A stretch of DNA of 64,000 bases from Strigamia acuminata (GCA_949358305.1 OX442316.1:13888001-13952000); one strand, 5' to 3'. Shown: positions 29,801 through 42,252, counted from the stretch's first letter. Notes: generated by a model from the letters alone, not told the origin. Program-made: numbers and translations.

Positions 29801-31576
29801 TCGATTAGCTGAGGTTTGGCTAGACGACTACAAGAAATATTATTTCCAAAGAATTGGATATGATTTGGTAAAAATAATTTTTTTTTTTTTTTGTCAATTT
29901 TTAAATATTAAAAATTGATTTATTTTTATTATGTAGGGCGATTATGGAGATGTGACAAGTAGGAAAAAATTAAGAGAGCGTTTAAAATGCAAGTCATTCG
30001 AATGGTATTTGAAGAATATTTACCCGGAATTATTTGTTCCCGGCGACGCAGTCGCATCTGGCGAGGTAGGATTTGTTCTTTTTTCGTTTTTGCTCGCTCC
30101 ATTTCATTTTTTTATTCTGATTTTTTTTTTTTCTTGCAAATCGGCTGTCATGCTAAATTGTTTTGAGAAACAATTTTTCATACTCGCCGAAATAAAACAT
30201 AAAAAAATAAAAATAAAAATAAAAAAAGAAGGCACTAAGTATCGTTTTTCCTCTCCCTCCTCCTCTTTGCTTTATTGGAGTCTTTTTTGATTTATGTGGA
30301 TGTCATTTTTAATGCCGTTACCAATTTTACCTACAATGACATCAACTTTTATCGAAGATGCATTCTCAAAGTCAGTTAAACTTGTTTAAATGCCGTTTGC
30401 ATGCCTATGCGACTGAAAACAGACTAAATCAGTTTAAATCAGTTTAAAAAGTTGTTTAAATATGTTGGTGTACATTACAATTGAAAAATTGCTCAAAATA
30501 AGCCAAGAAATCATTTTTGTTCAATTTTTAATTTCAATTTTGTTTACATATCATTAAATTTGTTGGGATTAATTTAGTTTTGTTTATTTATTTTTGTTTC
30601 AGGTGCGAAATATGGCTGATGTAGGTGGGGCCATGTGTTTAGATAGTCCTGCTAGGAAACAGGATTTACATAAAGCAGTTACTTTGTATCCATGCCATAG
30701 GCAAGGTGGAAATCAGGTAAGATTTTCAAATGTAATCTTCTTTACTCAACTAAGAGCTTTTTAAGCCTAACTATGGTAAATTTACGGAACCGACAAAATG
30801 TAAATTTTTCATCTGATTATTCCACCACGATTCCATTAACCAAGATTTGACCCTACAATTTCCCACTGCCTAAACTATTTAGCAATGCAAAGTGTTACTT
30901 ACTTGGAAACTTGCTTCCTTTGAGGAAAACCTTTCTTGTCCTTAACGGCCGATCTCGTCTTCGCAAATTCCAATGGCGTCGCTTGGTGGCTTGTTGGACG
31001 AAGGTCGCATACGTATCGATGCATTTTGCCGATATTTATTAATACCTAAAGTCAAGTTTCCACTCACGTTTTATAATTGCACTAAATAAAAAAAATAAAA
31101 ACACCCGTGCCAGAAAGTCAGAATCTTTGCACAATACAAAATCAGGCAGTTCGCTTACCAGTTAATTAACGACCGACTCCGTGTATAATTTTTGAATGTA
31201 TTTTTTTAAGTTTAAAATTTTGTTTTCCAGTATTGGATGCTGAGTAAACAAGGCGAAATTCGACGTGACGAAGCTTGCTTCGATTATTCAGGAGACGACG
31301 TTATCTTATACCCGTGTCATGGATCTAAAGGAAATCAATATTGGATGTACGATCATAATGTAAGTTTCCCACTTTTACATTTTTACTCTAAACGCTATTC
31401 CAATGTCCTATAACCTTTTTTTTTCCTATTTGCAGTCTCATACAATCAAACAAGGTAGTAGTAAAAAATGCCTAGAAATGGGCCCTGATAGGGTGAAACT
31501 TATCATGAGTGACTGTGACTTGAATAATTCACGGCAACGATGGAGCTTCCAAAATTATGACTCTTCCAAGTTATAA
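11810..31576 (+). CDS. Pgant5: Polypeptide N-acetylgalactosaminyltransferase, Pgant5-like (10 coding exons)
   Basis: A type II Golgi enzyme that starts mucin-type O-glycosylation by moving GalNAc from UDP-GalNAc to Ser/Thr. Exons: 11810-12303, 19542-19711, 25997-26161, 26503-26716, 29278-29395, 29682-29867, 29937-30065, 30603-30716, 31231-31359, 31436-31576. All phases close to give 619 aa, close to the size I recall for fly Pgant5. Visible features are a short cytoplasmic RRR tail, a membrane anchor at about residues 9-33, a stem, a GT-A domain with CFHNEAW (about 181) and the Mn-binding [10 protein letters not shown] (about 268), the Gal/GalNAc motif DIWGGENLE, and a C-terminal ricin-type lectin domain (about 493-619) with QYWM and QRW repeats. 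The ATG at 11810 has a strong CCACC context. An in-frame TTG at 11792 was not used. An acceptor at 11711-11713 implies an upstream non-coding exon. The ending NYDSSKL and the whole core match Pgant5 best from memory, so orthology is likely but not proven. Confidence 0.93.
12639..12956. mobile_element. Non-autonomous inverted-repeat element in Pgant5 intron 1
   Basis: The left end AAGGTGGGTTCACAC and right end GTGTGAACCCACCTT are a perfect 15-base inverted pair. Next inward, GTAAAGTAAAG on the left answers CTTACTTTAC on the right. The interior is locally GC-rich (GGGCCACAGGG, GTGGGCCCGCC), unlike the intron around it. There is no open frame for a transposase. The flanks do not show a clear target-site duplication. 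Confidence 0.75.
15399..15490 (+). mobile_element. Truncated pogo/Tigger-like MITE end
   Basis: It begins TA|CAGTCGAAACTCTGTATAAC and continues with GATTCGTTATAACGAGAATT, nearly the same as the left part of the element at 1728-1909. The matching right terminus is missing, so this is a broken copy. Confidence 0.65.
15542..15800. repeat. Compound repeat with hairpin and direct repeat
   Basis: TGTTTACATG at 15621-15630 pairs with CATGTAAACA at 15658-15667. The string GGTCGAAAACCGA occurs at about 15574 and again at about 15784, each after CCCAT. Together these suggest overlapping copies of short inverted-repeat elements. The family is not recognised. Confidence 0.45.
23508..23541. repeat. ATG/GATGGC trinucleotide microsatellite
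   Basis: Six tandem ATG/GAT units run into GATGGC repeats. This is simple sequence inside Pgant5 intron 2. Confidence 0.8.
24747..24878. repeat. Long imperfect hairpin in Pgant5 intron 2
   Basis: GGTGGTCCGCCTCATTTCAT at 24747-24766 is complementary, with a few mismatches, to the segment 24856-24878 (GGTGGAACGAGGCGGACCACC region). The arms enclose about 85 bases. The GC-rich arms stand out from the AT-rich intron. It may be a MITE-like or foldback element. Confidence 0.6.
26826..27071. mobile_element. Non-autonomous element with CAGGGGGTA termini, Pgant5 intron 4
   Basis: The left end CAGGGGGTATACGACA and the right end (reverse complement CAGGGGGTACGACATTCGAC) form inverted repeats around 246 bp. 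The body repeats the word GATTCGG/AAGATTC several times. It has no coding capacity. The flanks (AAAG and AACT) do not show a convincing duplication. Confidence 0.7.
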
Positions 31577-32681
31577 TAGACTATGCAAATTAATACAATT
31601 GTTTTTTAAATTAATTAATGGCAGGCGTGTAACTTTTTTTTCTTTTTTTTCTTTTGGTTTTGTACAGAAAAATCCTATTTGTGAAAAAAAAATTTTGTAC
31701 TTGATAAAAAAAAAAATGAAAGACTGAATCAAAGTTTTGTCAAAAACTACGCGTGTTTTTGATGTAAATTAATTTGAAAGTTTATATACTTATTGAATAA
31801 TTTGTTTTCCTTCCTGCCTTATCTAACGTCAGAGCTTGACTTTAACTCAAATGAAGTTGTAAATGATTTGGAATCCAATGTAAAAGCGAATGTGTGACAT
31901 TTTTTGGTGATGGTGAAGTGTGCAATTGAAAATTTGTTTGTTTTTTGTTTTAGTTGTTTTTATACTGTTGTTGGATAAAAATCCTTACATTCCAAGATAT
32001 TTTCTGCTCGACTGAAATGTTTTATTCCCTCTGCAGAGGGCAGCTGAAAGAAAAATGGTGGAATTTTTGAAATGGCAGTTAATTTTTGTGATATTTTTCC
32101 TTTATAAATGTTTGTTTTTTTCATTCTTAGCGAATAATGAGGTATTTGATCCATTATTAATAAGACAACATTCCTTTCCATCGTTATCACAACAGTGCAG
32201 GTCACATTTTCAGGGTCCATTAAATCTTATTTAATTTCTAGTGTGGGGACAATCGTTTAGACCATTTGCGGCACTCTGAATTATTGTTGCGGTGCATAAA
32301 CTTTTTTCTTTTTTTCTTTTTCTTTAAATTTAGGTATTGTTGTAGTGAATTTCTAATTTTCAATTTACCTGTAAAAAAAAAAAATGAAAATTGAATTTTT
32401 TTGTTTTTTTTTGTTTTTGTTTTAACTATTTATTAATGGAAATCAGTTGAACTGGGTCTTGTTCTGATGTTAAAACGAAACGAACAAATTACACCGTAAA
32501 ATAAGATTTGTGATACAAATTCTTGCATCAGGTGGTTGTTGATTTTTACGACATTTTTTTTTTTCTAAATTCCAATACTTCGTTATGTGGCTTAATGTTA
32601 ACTTTATCCGTTTTAAAGATTTTCTTGGTAAACCGACTACCAGAAATTGTCAAATATGTGCCTTAACTGTATACTATGATG

Positions 32682-32687
32682 AATAAA
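32682..32687 (+). terminator. Candidate poly(A) signal of Pgant5
   Basis: An AATAAA followed by an A-rich run lies about 1.1 kb after the stop codon and just before the convergent PMS1 stop. The stretch 31577-32748 carries no gene and would be mostly 3' UTR from both sides. Confidence 0.45.
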
Positions 32688-32748
32688 AAAAAAATTTAAA
32701 AAAGTTTTAAACGCTCGAAAAATGAATCTTTTAATAAATTTATAAAAT

Positions 32749-35700
32749 TTATACATTAAATTCACCGACCCCAAAGTCATAAAAAGGTAAGAAGACCGGA
32801 GACCCGTGAAAACATTGAAATTCAGTCAAACATTTCTTGTGTTTCAACGCATGTTCGATTGACTTTTCAACCTGACTTTTGTCCATTTTAATAGGAATTT
32901 GGCGCGATATGCGCACAGCTTCGCCCTTCACAAAAAATAATAATAAAAAATAAAAATTATAATTGTAATTTATTTTTTAAAATTAATTTTTCGTCTTACT
33001 TTAAAGTAATTCACCAGTTGAAGCGGTCTACTTTGGGCCAATGAGATGTCATCATCAGCAACCATCTTATTCAGAATTTCTTTCAGGTCATTAATTCCAT
33101 AAAACGTTAACATGTCCGTAACATCTGTGATTTCAGCGTGAACAAAATTCGTAATCAAATCTAATAATAAGTATTATTTTCTATAAAAATTCATACATCA
33201 ACAAACACAAAATTGTTTTTTTTTATTAATTCAATTCATTACCTCTCCATTTTCTTACTGTAATTCCATTCCCGACGATCCGTACATCCGTAACGTAAAA
33301 ATAAACGCCAAAATCTCGTTTATCTTCGAGACTTAATAGCTTCAGCCATTGTTTCTGACCTCCAACGAGGCTAATTAATCGATAATGTTGTAATAAAGGA
33401 AGTAAATGAATAAAAATTATCAATTTATATTTACCCCTCCGTCAGGGGCAACGACAAGTCCAAACGTTTGGAAATAAGTCGATGATTTTCAAGCAAATTT
33501 GTGTACAATTCCATTTCTTTCCCTCGACATTGGTTCCACGTGCCGATACAATTTTGATAATTAAGTAACCAAAAGCCGTCTCTTAATTCACCAATTAAAT
33601 TGTAACTTTCTGGTTTAATGGGTAAACGTGCTCTCTTCATTTTTTCCACGTCAAAGTTGACTTTGACAAGACGAATATCTTTCTTTCCGCGTTTCTGTAC
33701 ATTTTTCTCAGATTTATTGCCACACGTCAACGTAGGAGGTTGAATTCTCAGTGTCCTGCATCGTAAAACATTAATAGAAACACATAATTTAATAATAAAT
33801 AATAATTGCACTTTGTTTTCTTTCGGGAAAAAAGTTCTTCGTATTTGTCCCGTAGCTCGCCGTCTAATGTATTCCATTCATTAAAAATTATTCGATTAAT
33901 TTGCATGAAATCACATGTCGGATTTTCATCAATAACTACATAAATTAATACAAAAAATTAATGGTACATTGTATGTCACGGACGATAATTTACTACCTTT
34001 GCTCCTAATATCACGAGCAAACATCATGTAAGCAGAGAACGGTTGTTGTTGTTTGTTTTGGCTCACTTTGCTTGACGAGCGTGATAAATTATGCCCAGTG
34101 GATAAACATTTCTTTTTGCTCGCATTATTTCCTTTAATTGGCGAAAGAGGACGTTTGGACTTTGGGCCCAACACTTGCACAGGCTGAAAAATAAAATAAT
34201 AAAAGTTAAAAAAAATATTAAAATTAAAAAAAATAACTAATAACCTCCATCAATTCGTTCGAACTGGTTCGTAAATGTCCACGGCTCCAATTCTTTTGAA
34301 ACGAAAAACTCTTTTCCGAAATTGATTTTTCGCTATTTGCAGTTTTGTTGTTCAAATTCTGCGTTCCGTTTACGCTTTTGTTCGACATTTCGCCGTTCGA
34401 GAGCGTTTTTCTTTGCAATTGTTTGTGGAAATGACTTTCCATGCCCATTAAGTTTTCTCGAACTTCTTTAGACCCATTCATCGATTCATCCGGTTCGTTT
34501 TCAATGTTTTTAGCATTATTGGTTTTCCTCAAATGTCCTCCACTTTTGTCAGCTTGGTGGTCGCTTTCCTCTTCAATTGAATACACTTCACGAAGTATAT
34601 CGACCAAAATATTAAAAACACGCTCCTAAAAGTAAAAAAAAAAATATTATTTGTCTCATTATAACAGTTTAATTTCAAATGTTATACCTTTTTATGAAAT
34701 AAAATTTTCGATTTATTCGGTTCTATATTCACATCAACTTGATCCGAGGAAACATCGATGATAATACAATAACAAATTGGTTGGGTGATACCGAGAGACC
34801 GTATTTTATCTTTGATTAACTAATTTCAAACCAACATTACGTAACCGCAGCACATTATTAATAATAGTTACTTTATCGACATCTTGCATCACTACGGGTC
34901 GTTTATTGACGATGATGAAACTCCTGTCCGAGTGCAAACATTTCTCCAAAGGAGTTTTAAACGTCGGTAGAAACGATTCAACTTTTATCTAAACGAATAA
35001 AAATAAAAATAAATCAGTTAAATATTCATTAATTAAAACAAAAGACCCGACCTTTCTTTCGGAATCATCCACACACGTGCATTGCATAATATTCCAGCAC
35101 TTTAATCCCCAAATATGTCTCAGAACATCTTTCTTGTCTTTAAAACTGTTCTTTAAAAATACGTTAATTGAATTATTGACTAAAGAAAAGCGAATGTGCG
35201 GATACGCGATGCTGTACGACATTAATAAACACTCGGTACTTTTCAAGTCTTCTTTCAACCTCTTTTCATTTTTGTAATAATATTTTCGAACGGGAATATT
35301 TTTGAACAGATTTGTTACAACCACTGTAGTTCCGTCACACGCTGCGGATGGTTTAGTTTTCTGCTCATCAATTCGTCCATCCTCGATAAAGCTGTAAGTG
35401 CTTGCTACAGAATCGTCCTTTGTTTTTGATGTAATTTCGATGTTCGCCAATGTGTTTAATGAGTGCAATGCTTCGCCACGAAATCCATGCGTTGTTAGCG
35501 AAAGTAAATCGTCGATTCGTGATAATTTTGATGTGTAATGAGACAAGCATGTAAATTTCATGTCTTCTTTTGTAATTCCATTCCCATTGTCGGAAACTTC
35601 AATTTTCGTCGACCCGTATTCGACCTGTAATTTAATAAAACGGAATATTAAAATCGAGAGTAACCGAAGTGAGTTATTTATACCGGACTCACCAATTTTA

Positions 35701-35824
35701 CATTAATATTAAGAGAACCGGCATCTATAGAATTTTCCACCAATTCTTTGACGATTGTGTAAATAGATGATATTACTTGAGCGCTTGCTAATAACTGAAC
35801 CGTAGATTGATTAAGTTTCTTCAT
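32749..35824 (-). CDS. PMS1: PMS1 mismatch-repair MutL homologue with HMG box (11 exons)
   Basis: A MutL-family GHKL ATPase expected to pair with MLH1 in the nucleus. Exons (high to low): 35824-35693, 35624-35052, 34988-34872, 34819-34688, 34625-34245, 34183-33997, 33935-33812, 33755-33435, 33370-33243, 33160-33000, 32925-32749. All phases close to give 810 aa; human PMS1 is about 930. ATPase motifs are intact: ELVENSIDAG (about 27-36), DNGNGI, TTHGFRGEAL and GTTVVV. WSRGHL and a partial HMG box (about 493-548, starting PFSAYMMFARD) are PMS1 hallmarks, as is the C-terminal block with FYGINDLKEILN and GEAVRISRQIP. I see no PMS2-type endonuclease motif, as expected for PMS1. Exon 2 ends at GTCGGG and the last acceptor is GAAG, both weak but fixed by phase and homology. 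It is convergent with Pgant5 and divergent from ORMDL. Confidence 0.93.
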
Positions 35825-36761
35825 GGTGTTTTTCCTTCGTGCTTTGGCGGATTGGCGCCATTCATTTCATACGAAATAGCAGCCTGCTGAAATGACGTCA
35901 ATTTCTATCAGTTCTGTCATTTTGGTTTGATAAGAGCTGACTCGATCAGAATGAGGAAAATAAGACGGAAAGAAAGACAATAAAATATAAGGAAAAATCT
36001 TAAATATTACGATTCATTAAATTCAAGCATGTTCATTGGTGTTTAAACACTAAAACCAATAGCTATCGCAAATAATTTTTTAATTTATTTTCTACTTTTA
36101 TTTTTATTTTTCAATTTTTAATCACAAAAATACAACCCACAATAAAATTGTTCATTTGTACAGGAAAAAAACAACTTGACATTTCAACAATAAATGTAAC
36201 AAATTCAGATTTTTATAAACATAATACTTTGTACCCGATTGTACACCCACACCCACAACTTCCGTACCTAATTTTCTGTAACATCCTTTTCCACCACTAG
36301 AGCGCGTTAACTATTGATCTGTGACTTGTGAGTTGTGACGAACCAACAAATTCGATGGAACTAAATATTGATAGGTAAGCTTTCATTTTTTCACTCGAAA
36401 CCGAACTGAAAAAAAACTTAAAACTCCTCATAAAAACCACATCCAACGATCTCGATCCCTCCTAAACGTTCCAAACTTGTATCCAACTCATCCAAAAGCC
36501 ACAGCGCACCTGCAACAAGCTCATGAAATTGTTCAAAACAAGTTTGTTTTTGTTATGACCTTTCAGCTGAACATATTCGCACACTGACCTCCTTGAAAGT
36601 AGACCAAGAGAACTTTCACCTGGCATTTACTTTTTTTCCTCCTTTCCCAACCATTTTCCATCATCCAAGTGCGTTTTAAATGCTTCTTGCCGAGATTCTC
36701 GTTAATACTCAACGGGGCCGGTATATTTTCTAGGCTGCAATTGAACTAAGCCTAACTCAAC
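35825..36761. promoter_or_regulatory. Head-to-head intergenic region PMS1/ORMDL
   Basis: About 940 bases lie between two divergent start codons, so both promoters should lie here. The part nearest ORMDL holds CpG and an acceptor-like ATTTTCTAG at about 36727-36735, consistent with a 5' UTR intron of ORMDL. I see no TATA box. Confidence 0.4.
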
Positions 36762-37358
36762 ATGATTTTGGGCGGTGCTGTAGGAGAAGTGAATCCCAAT
36801 AGCTCGTGGCTCAGCAGTCGTGGAGTTTGGTTGGCGTATGGAATCGCGGTCCTCTTGCTTCATCTCATCCTTCTAAGTTTCCCTTTTCTGTCGGTGGCAG
36901 CTGTGTGGAGTCTCACCAATGTCATCCATAACATGGTAAAAATCGACGTTTAAAAAATGTCAATTAAATTTTTATTTTTATTTTTATATTTTTATTTTTA
37001 TTAGGTTATGTTTTACGTTTTACACGTGATGAAAGGAACCCCATGGGAGATGATCGATCAAGGTAAAGCGAGGACACTCACCCATTGGGAGCAGATTGAT
37101 TCGGGTGAACAGTTTACAGCTACGAGAAAATTTCTTACTGTCGTGCCAATTGTCTTGTAAGATATTGGAAATGTGCTTGGATTTATTTGTGTGTGTTTTT
37201 ATGTTTTATTTTGTTTTTCTAGATTTTTTCTGACCAGCTTTTATACCAAATACGATTCTCTACACTTTGGAATTAATTTTGTCACATTGATTCTTGTGTT
37301 ACTTCCAAAATTACCTCAGTTTCATAAAGTGAGGTTGTTTGGTATCAACAAATACTGA
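36762..37358 (+). CDS. ORMDL: ORMDL family sphingolipid regulator (3 exons)
   Basis: A small ER membrane protein that binds serine palmitoyltransferase and restrains sphingolipid synthesis. Exons 36762-36935, 37005-37156 and 37223-37358 join in phase to 153 aa, exactly the usual ORMDL length. Family signatures include EVNPN near the start, [46 protein letters not shown] and the C-terminal [19 protein letters not shown]. Hydrophobic segments lie at about 25-50 and 95-135. The N-terminal residues before EVNPN differ most from vertebrate copies. AATAAA at 37512-37517 is a likely poly(A) signal. Confidence 0.97.
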
Positions 37359-37511
37359 AGGAAATGGTTCGTGTGGATAATCTGGGTGCACAAATAAATG
37401 GTTTCGACACACTTGTGGGTTTGAAAACTCGTTAAACGACTGAATAACTGTATCTACGAGAGACAATCGAAATATTGTTTAATATTACCTTATAAAATTG
37501 AATAGTGTGTC

Positions 37512-37517
37512 AATAAA
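37512..37517 (+). terminator. Candidate poly(A) signal of ORMDL
   Basis: AATAAA lies about 155 bases after the stop codon, within AT-rich DNA that runs to the convergent chitinase stop at 37983. I see no other gene in that gap. Confidence 0.5.
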
Positions 37518-37982
37518 TAAGTATAAAAGAGTAAAAAAAAAATAATAAAATAAAAATAATAATTTTTTTAACTGTGTATTTGTTCGAGAATGATTTAGAC
37601 AAAAAGGCCTAAAATTCATATATACCAGATAAATTAAATTTAAAAAAAAATTGTAAATAATTTATATAAACCAGCAATAACGGAGAGTAAAATGAGGAAA
37701 TATGTAAATGTTAATATCGTGCTGTGTGATGGAATTTTTAAAAACAAAACAAAAAAAAAGGATTAGATCAATTTGAGGAACTATATTCCAAAAAATGTTT
37801 TAATTGATAAAACACCTGTATGCAATCGCGATACGTCATAATTGTTTAAACAGATGCGATTATTAAAGCTATTGTATAGATCAAACTGTATAGATTTGTT
37901 TGCAAAACAATTTCCTTGGCATCAACCTCACCCGGAAGCGTAGAAAAAAAACTTAAGATTTCCATTAATCTTCGTCTAGTAT

Positions 37983-40900
37983 TTACGTCAGACAGCGACT
38001 CGTGATACACACATTGGGCTGATTTCGCACAACGTGTCCCTGCGAATGGGAATTGTGGTCACTATACTGAACAAACGGTCCCGGATCCGGGCTTCGTGTG
38101 CACGGGCCGGCATAAGCGGTCGGTCCAGCCGGATAATTTCGCAAAACGCGATTAAGTGTTTTCAGTAAGGGATTTTCCTCGGTGCAACAACGATTGCGGA
38201 AGTCGTCAAAATCAAGAGCCCATATCATTGCGCCGCCTAATTTCATCGTTTTGATGTACTCCGCCTGCAAGTTTTGAGTTTTTATTGAAAAACTAAAATT
38301 AATCGTGTACTTTAATACTTACTTTGCGTTTGATGGTGTCTACATCGTCAAAACTGACCCATTGGTTTCCTCTAAAAGCGTACGGTCCAATACGGCCGTG
38401 AGGATCTTTGACTACTGTCCAAGACTGTGTGCGTAATTTTTCACAGATCTAAAACATAAATTTACAAGTTATTACTTTGTTACTGACATTTTTTTTATCT
38501 TATTTTAAATTTTTACCTCGTAATATGCTAACATGCCGCCCTGTCTACTGTAAGTACCAGCCTCACCGGGACCGGAAGCGTTAGAATTCATACCGTGTTG
38601 ATTCGAGTCGATTAAAGTCCACGTTTGTCCATAAGCGGGAACACCCATTATTAATTTCTCTCGCGGTGTTCCTAGTTGCATCCAATAATGAACACTGAAG
38701 TTCTAAAACACAGCAAATAAAATTAATATTTAAATATTAATTTCATATTTTTCTCAATTTTGTGCAAACTCACAGCATTAAAGTAATCGAATTCGTCGCC
38801 AGGGAAATAATAAAGAGGAGCATTATGTCCCGTAAATTTCTCCCACGACCCGTGAAAGTCGTAAGTCATAATAGAAATAAAATCGAACATTCTGAAATAA
38901 TTAAATTGAAAAAATAAATTGTGATTAAAAAACAAATATAAATCATCCATACTGAGCTAATTCAGCCACTTCGTAGCCTTGGTTGATGACCATTTTGCTG
39001 GGGGAAACTGCAGCACTCAACAGCAATCCGGATCCATCACGATCAAACGCTTGACGAATTTCCTGTAAAGTTGTCCAACATAAATTAAAGTATCCCAATT
39101 ATTTGTACGTTACTGCACTCACCCTGACCCAAGCTGTGAATGATTGTTTATCAGATTCGGGTCCCTTTTTGCAATCAACTTGCCAACACTTTGGATACTC
39201 CCAATCCAAATCGATCCCATCAAACTTATACTCTTTGATAAACGCGAGTGCGTGAGCGGTAAACCTCCTCCTTGCGTCTGGGCTATTCACTAATCTCGAG
39301 TACTTATCCCCCTGACTGTCGTTCCATCCGCCCAAACCAACCAAAACCTTCACATTCGGTTTCCGCTCTTTGAGGCGAACGACTCTCCGGAAAAAATCTA
39401 GAAAAATTAAAATTAAAAATATAAAATGTCCATTTTCAATATTAAACTAAATAAAATAAAAATAAATACCATTGTCAATATCCGCCCACGGATCGTGAGC
39501 CTTCAACGTCAAAGTTTCCGGATGCAAAACAGTGAAAGCGTAAATGATGTGCGTACACAAACTGACATCCGTGTCTTCCGGGTAAAATTTGCCGTCACCC
39601 GGTCGATACCAAGCCCAATTGGTGAAATAACAAACAACCTTGTAGTCTTCGGTCAAACCTAACAACAAAAAATAAAAATAAAAATAAAAATCAATAAATA
39701 TTAATTTAAATTTCAATCTTTACTCGGTGGAATTGTTCCGGGCCTATCAGTGGGTCTACTAGTCGTCGGTCTCCAATCCCACACCGTACTAGACGGCACC
39801 GATGTACTACTTTGCGTACTAGGAGTCCTAGTTGTTGAACTAGCAACCCCAGTTGTCGATTTTTGAGTCGATTGCGATTGTGTCGTCACTGTCGTCGCCT
39901 CGGTTCCAACCGTGGTGGTTTCTTTGACCGTTTGCGTCGTCGATTCCGTCTCGGTCGTCGCTTCGACATCGCAGTCCACGTCCTTCATGTGGAAACAAGC
40001 TTTCTGCTCAACGTTGAAAAACGTACCAGGCGGGCACGCGATGTGGTTGAAACTGGTGCCATGACACCAATAAAAATGACTGCACGATTTCGGATCTCGA
40101 AACCAGCCGTCGCCAGGACACGTCCACTGGTCCTCGTAATTAACGCACGCGACACGATTCGGATTCTCGCAAGCTTGAGTCTCCTCGTTGAACCTCAGCG
40201 TGCCGGGACAAACCAAATGTCTCAAGAAACCACCGGCGCACTGGTAAAAACTATTACATTGATCTAAATCTTTGAAGATGTAATCTTCTTTGCACGCGGC
40301 GATCCGCTTGATGCTCTGCATCTCGATGGCCGGGTGTCCCAGCCCCTGCATCAACGCCCCGTCGTGGGCATTTTGGATGAAGAACGGAACCCTAGCGCCG
40401 TCTCGGTGCATGGGGTTTGCATTTACACCGGGTAGGAATTGTTGATGCAGCGGGTGGCGTTGAGGGAAGAACTGGTCGTGAAGACCGGGGAATGTATTGA
40501 CGCCGTGGGAGATTTGCGACGGCGGAGACATGAAAGCGTGCCCGTTTATGGGGTGGTTAGGCGGATGGAAACGTGTTGGGCCGCCCGAAACACCCGACCA
40601 CAGGATCTGATTGACTTTGGAAATGAGCGGCCATTTTTTGCCGCAGATTCCGCGGAAATCGTCCAAATCGATCGCCCAAATCATCGCGCCACCCAACCCG
40701 TGACTTCGGATGTAGGAACTCTAAGTAAAATAAATTAAAAAATAAATTAAATCGAATTTAATTAGCGTTAGTGTAAACTGTAAACGTACTTTAAGCGAAA
40801 TGCTCTCTTCGTCGTCGTAACCGATCCATTGGTCGCCGCGATACGTGTACGGAACGGCGGCAAACTCGTCTTTCTCTTTGACCCATTGCTCGTCTTTAAG

Positions 40901-42252
40901 GTTGGGACAGATCTAGAAATTGGTTAAAATCACGGTAAATAGTGTTCGTTTGGTTATTAAATCAATTTACTTCGTAATAGGCCAAGAATCCGGGTTCTTC
41001 CGTGTAGTTTCCTGGATCGCCTCTGTTTATAATACGACCGATCTGCGTTTTATTTTCTGGTTTGGCAATCAGCGTAAAAGATCGGCCGTAAAATGGAAGT
41101 CCCATTACTAGTTTTGTTCGCTGAGCGCCTTTTTTGAGTAGGTAACGAATGCCAAAATCCTGGATTTAAAAGAAATTTAGTTTTTAATTGAATAAAACGA
41201 TGTTTAAAATATTGCGTACGGCATTCATGTGTTCGTAACCACCCTCGTCGTGAGGCCGGCGGAATAAACGACTGTGGTGGTCGGCATAACCTTCCCAGCT
41301 GCCGTGCAGATCGTAAGTCATGACGTTTATAAAATCTAAGTACCTGAAAATTATAACAAAAAAATTAATTTAATTTAATTTTACTATTTAAGACACTTAC
41401 TTGTTCATTTCTTTAACATTGTATCCCATATCGACTCTCACTTTAGCGGGAGTTATTGCGGCGGATAATAAGTAACCCCTGTTATAAAACGCTTGGTACA
41501 TTTCCTTAATTAATTCGATAAAATTCTGTTTGTCTTCGGGAACACCGTCCCTGTCCACGGCGCCTGGGTATTCCCAATCGAGATCCATGCCATCAAATCT
41601 AATTTCAAAAAATAACATAAAAATTAATTTTTTTTTTTTTTAGTTAAAAAAATTTTTTAAAAAATACAAACCCATGTCGTTGTAGAAAATCCAACGCTGT
41701 GGCAACAAACAGGGCCCGTCTTTCAGGCACCCGCGCCATTACCGAGTATTTCTTTCCACCTTCGGCCCACCCGCCAAGTGCAATCATGACTTTGGCTGCT
41801 GGATTTTTTCTTTTCAGGTGAACAAACTTGATGTACTCTTCTGTGGAATTTTCAAGGACGAAGCAGATTAGAAAAATGCATTTTTTTGTTTAAATTCCAA
41901 CAAAAATTATTTTTTAAAACAACTCTACCTTCATCTCCCAAACTTTCTATCGTGAACGTCTCAGAATTTAAACCAGCAAACGCATAAATAAAGTGAGTGC
42001 ACGAAAACGGATCGATGCTGTCAGCATTAAAATTGCCTATCCCGGGCCTTTTATTAGCCCACCCACTAAAATAACACACGATTCGAGGCGCTGGAACTAA
42101 ATAAAATTGAAAATTCAATACAAATCACGCAATAAACAAAATATTTAATAAAAATTACAATGATGGTTGTTTAGTCCTTCGCCATCGCCTTGAACTAACA
42201 CCAGTTGGGCCGCACTGCCAGTCACCAGAGTAAACAGCAAAGCCAAAATCAT
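37983..42252 (-). CDS. Secreted chitinase, GH18-CBM14-CBM14-GH18 (15 exons)
   Basis: A chitin-hydrolysing enzyme, presumably of cuticle or gut lining. Exons: 42252-42159, 42096-41929, 41840-41672, 41598-41401, 41343-41220, 41159-40971, 40912-40790, 40720-39724, 39658-39470, 39397-39123, 39062-38953, 38891-38774, 38702-38517, 38448-38323, 38264-37983; phases close to 1115 aa. Order: signal peptide [18 protein letters not shown]18-1 (about 34-395) with catalytic [11 protein letters not shown], a Pro/His-rich spacer, two six-Cys CBM14 domains (about 498-547 and 556-605), a Ser/Thr-rich linker (606-687) suited to O-glycosylation, then GH18-2 with [11 protein letters not shown]. Both acid catalysts are present. 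The second domain ([26 protein letters not shown]) looks like insect group II Cht10. True Cht10 is far longer and Cht7 has another layout, so a subgroup is not assigned. An acceptor just before the ATG implies a 5' UTR intron. Confidence 0.92.

Noticed and set aside
29010-29918. 302-codon open frame on the + strand
   Set aside because: It is read-through of intron sequence around Pgant5 exons 5 and 6 in mixed frames; only exon 6 is in the true frame.
39863-40267. Arg-rich open frame opposite the chitinase linker
   Set aside because: An antisense shadow of the Ser/Thr- and Cys-rich chitinase exon 8.
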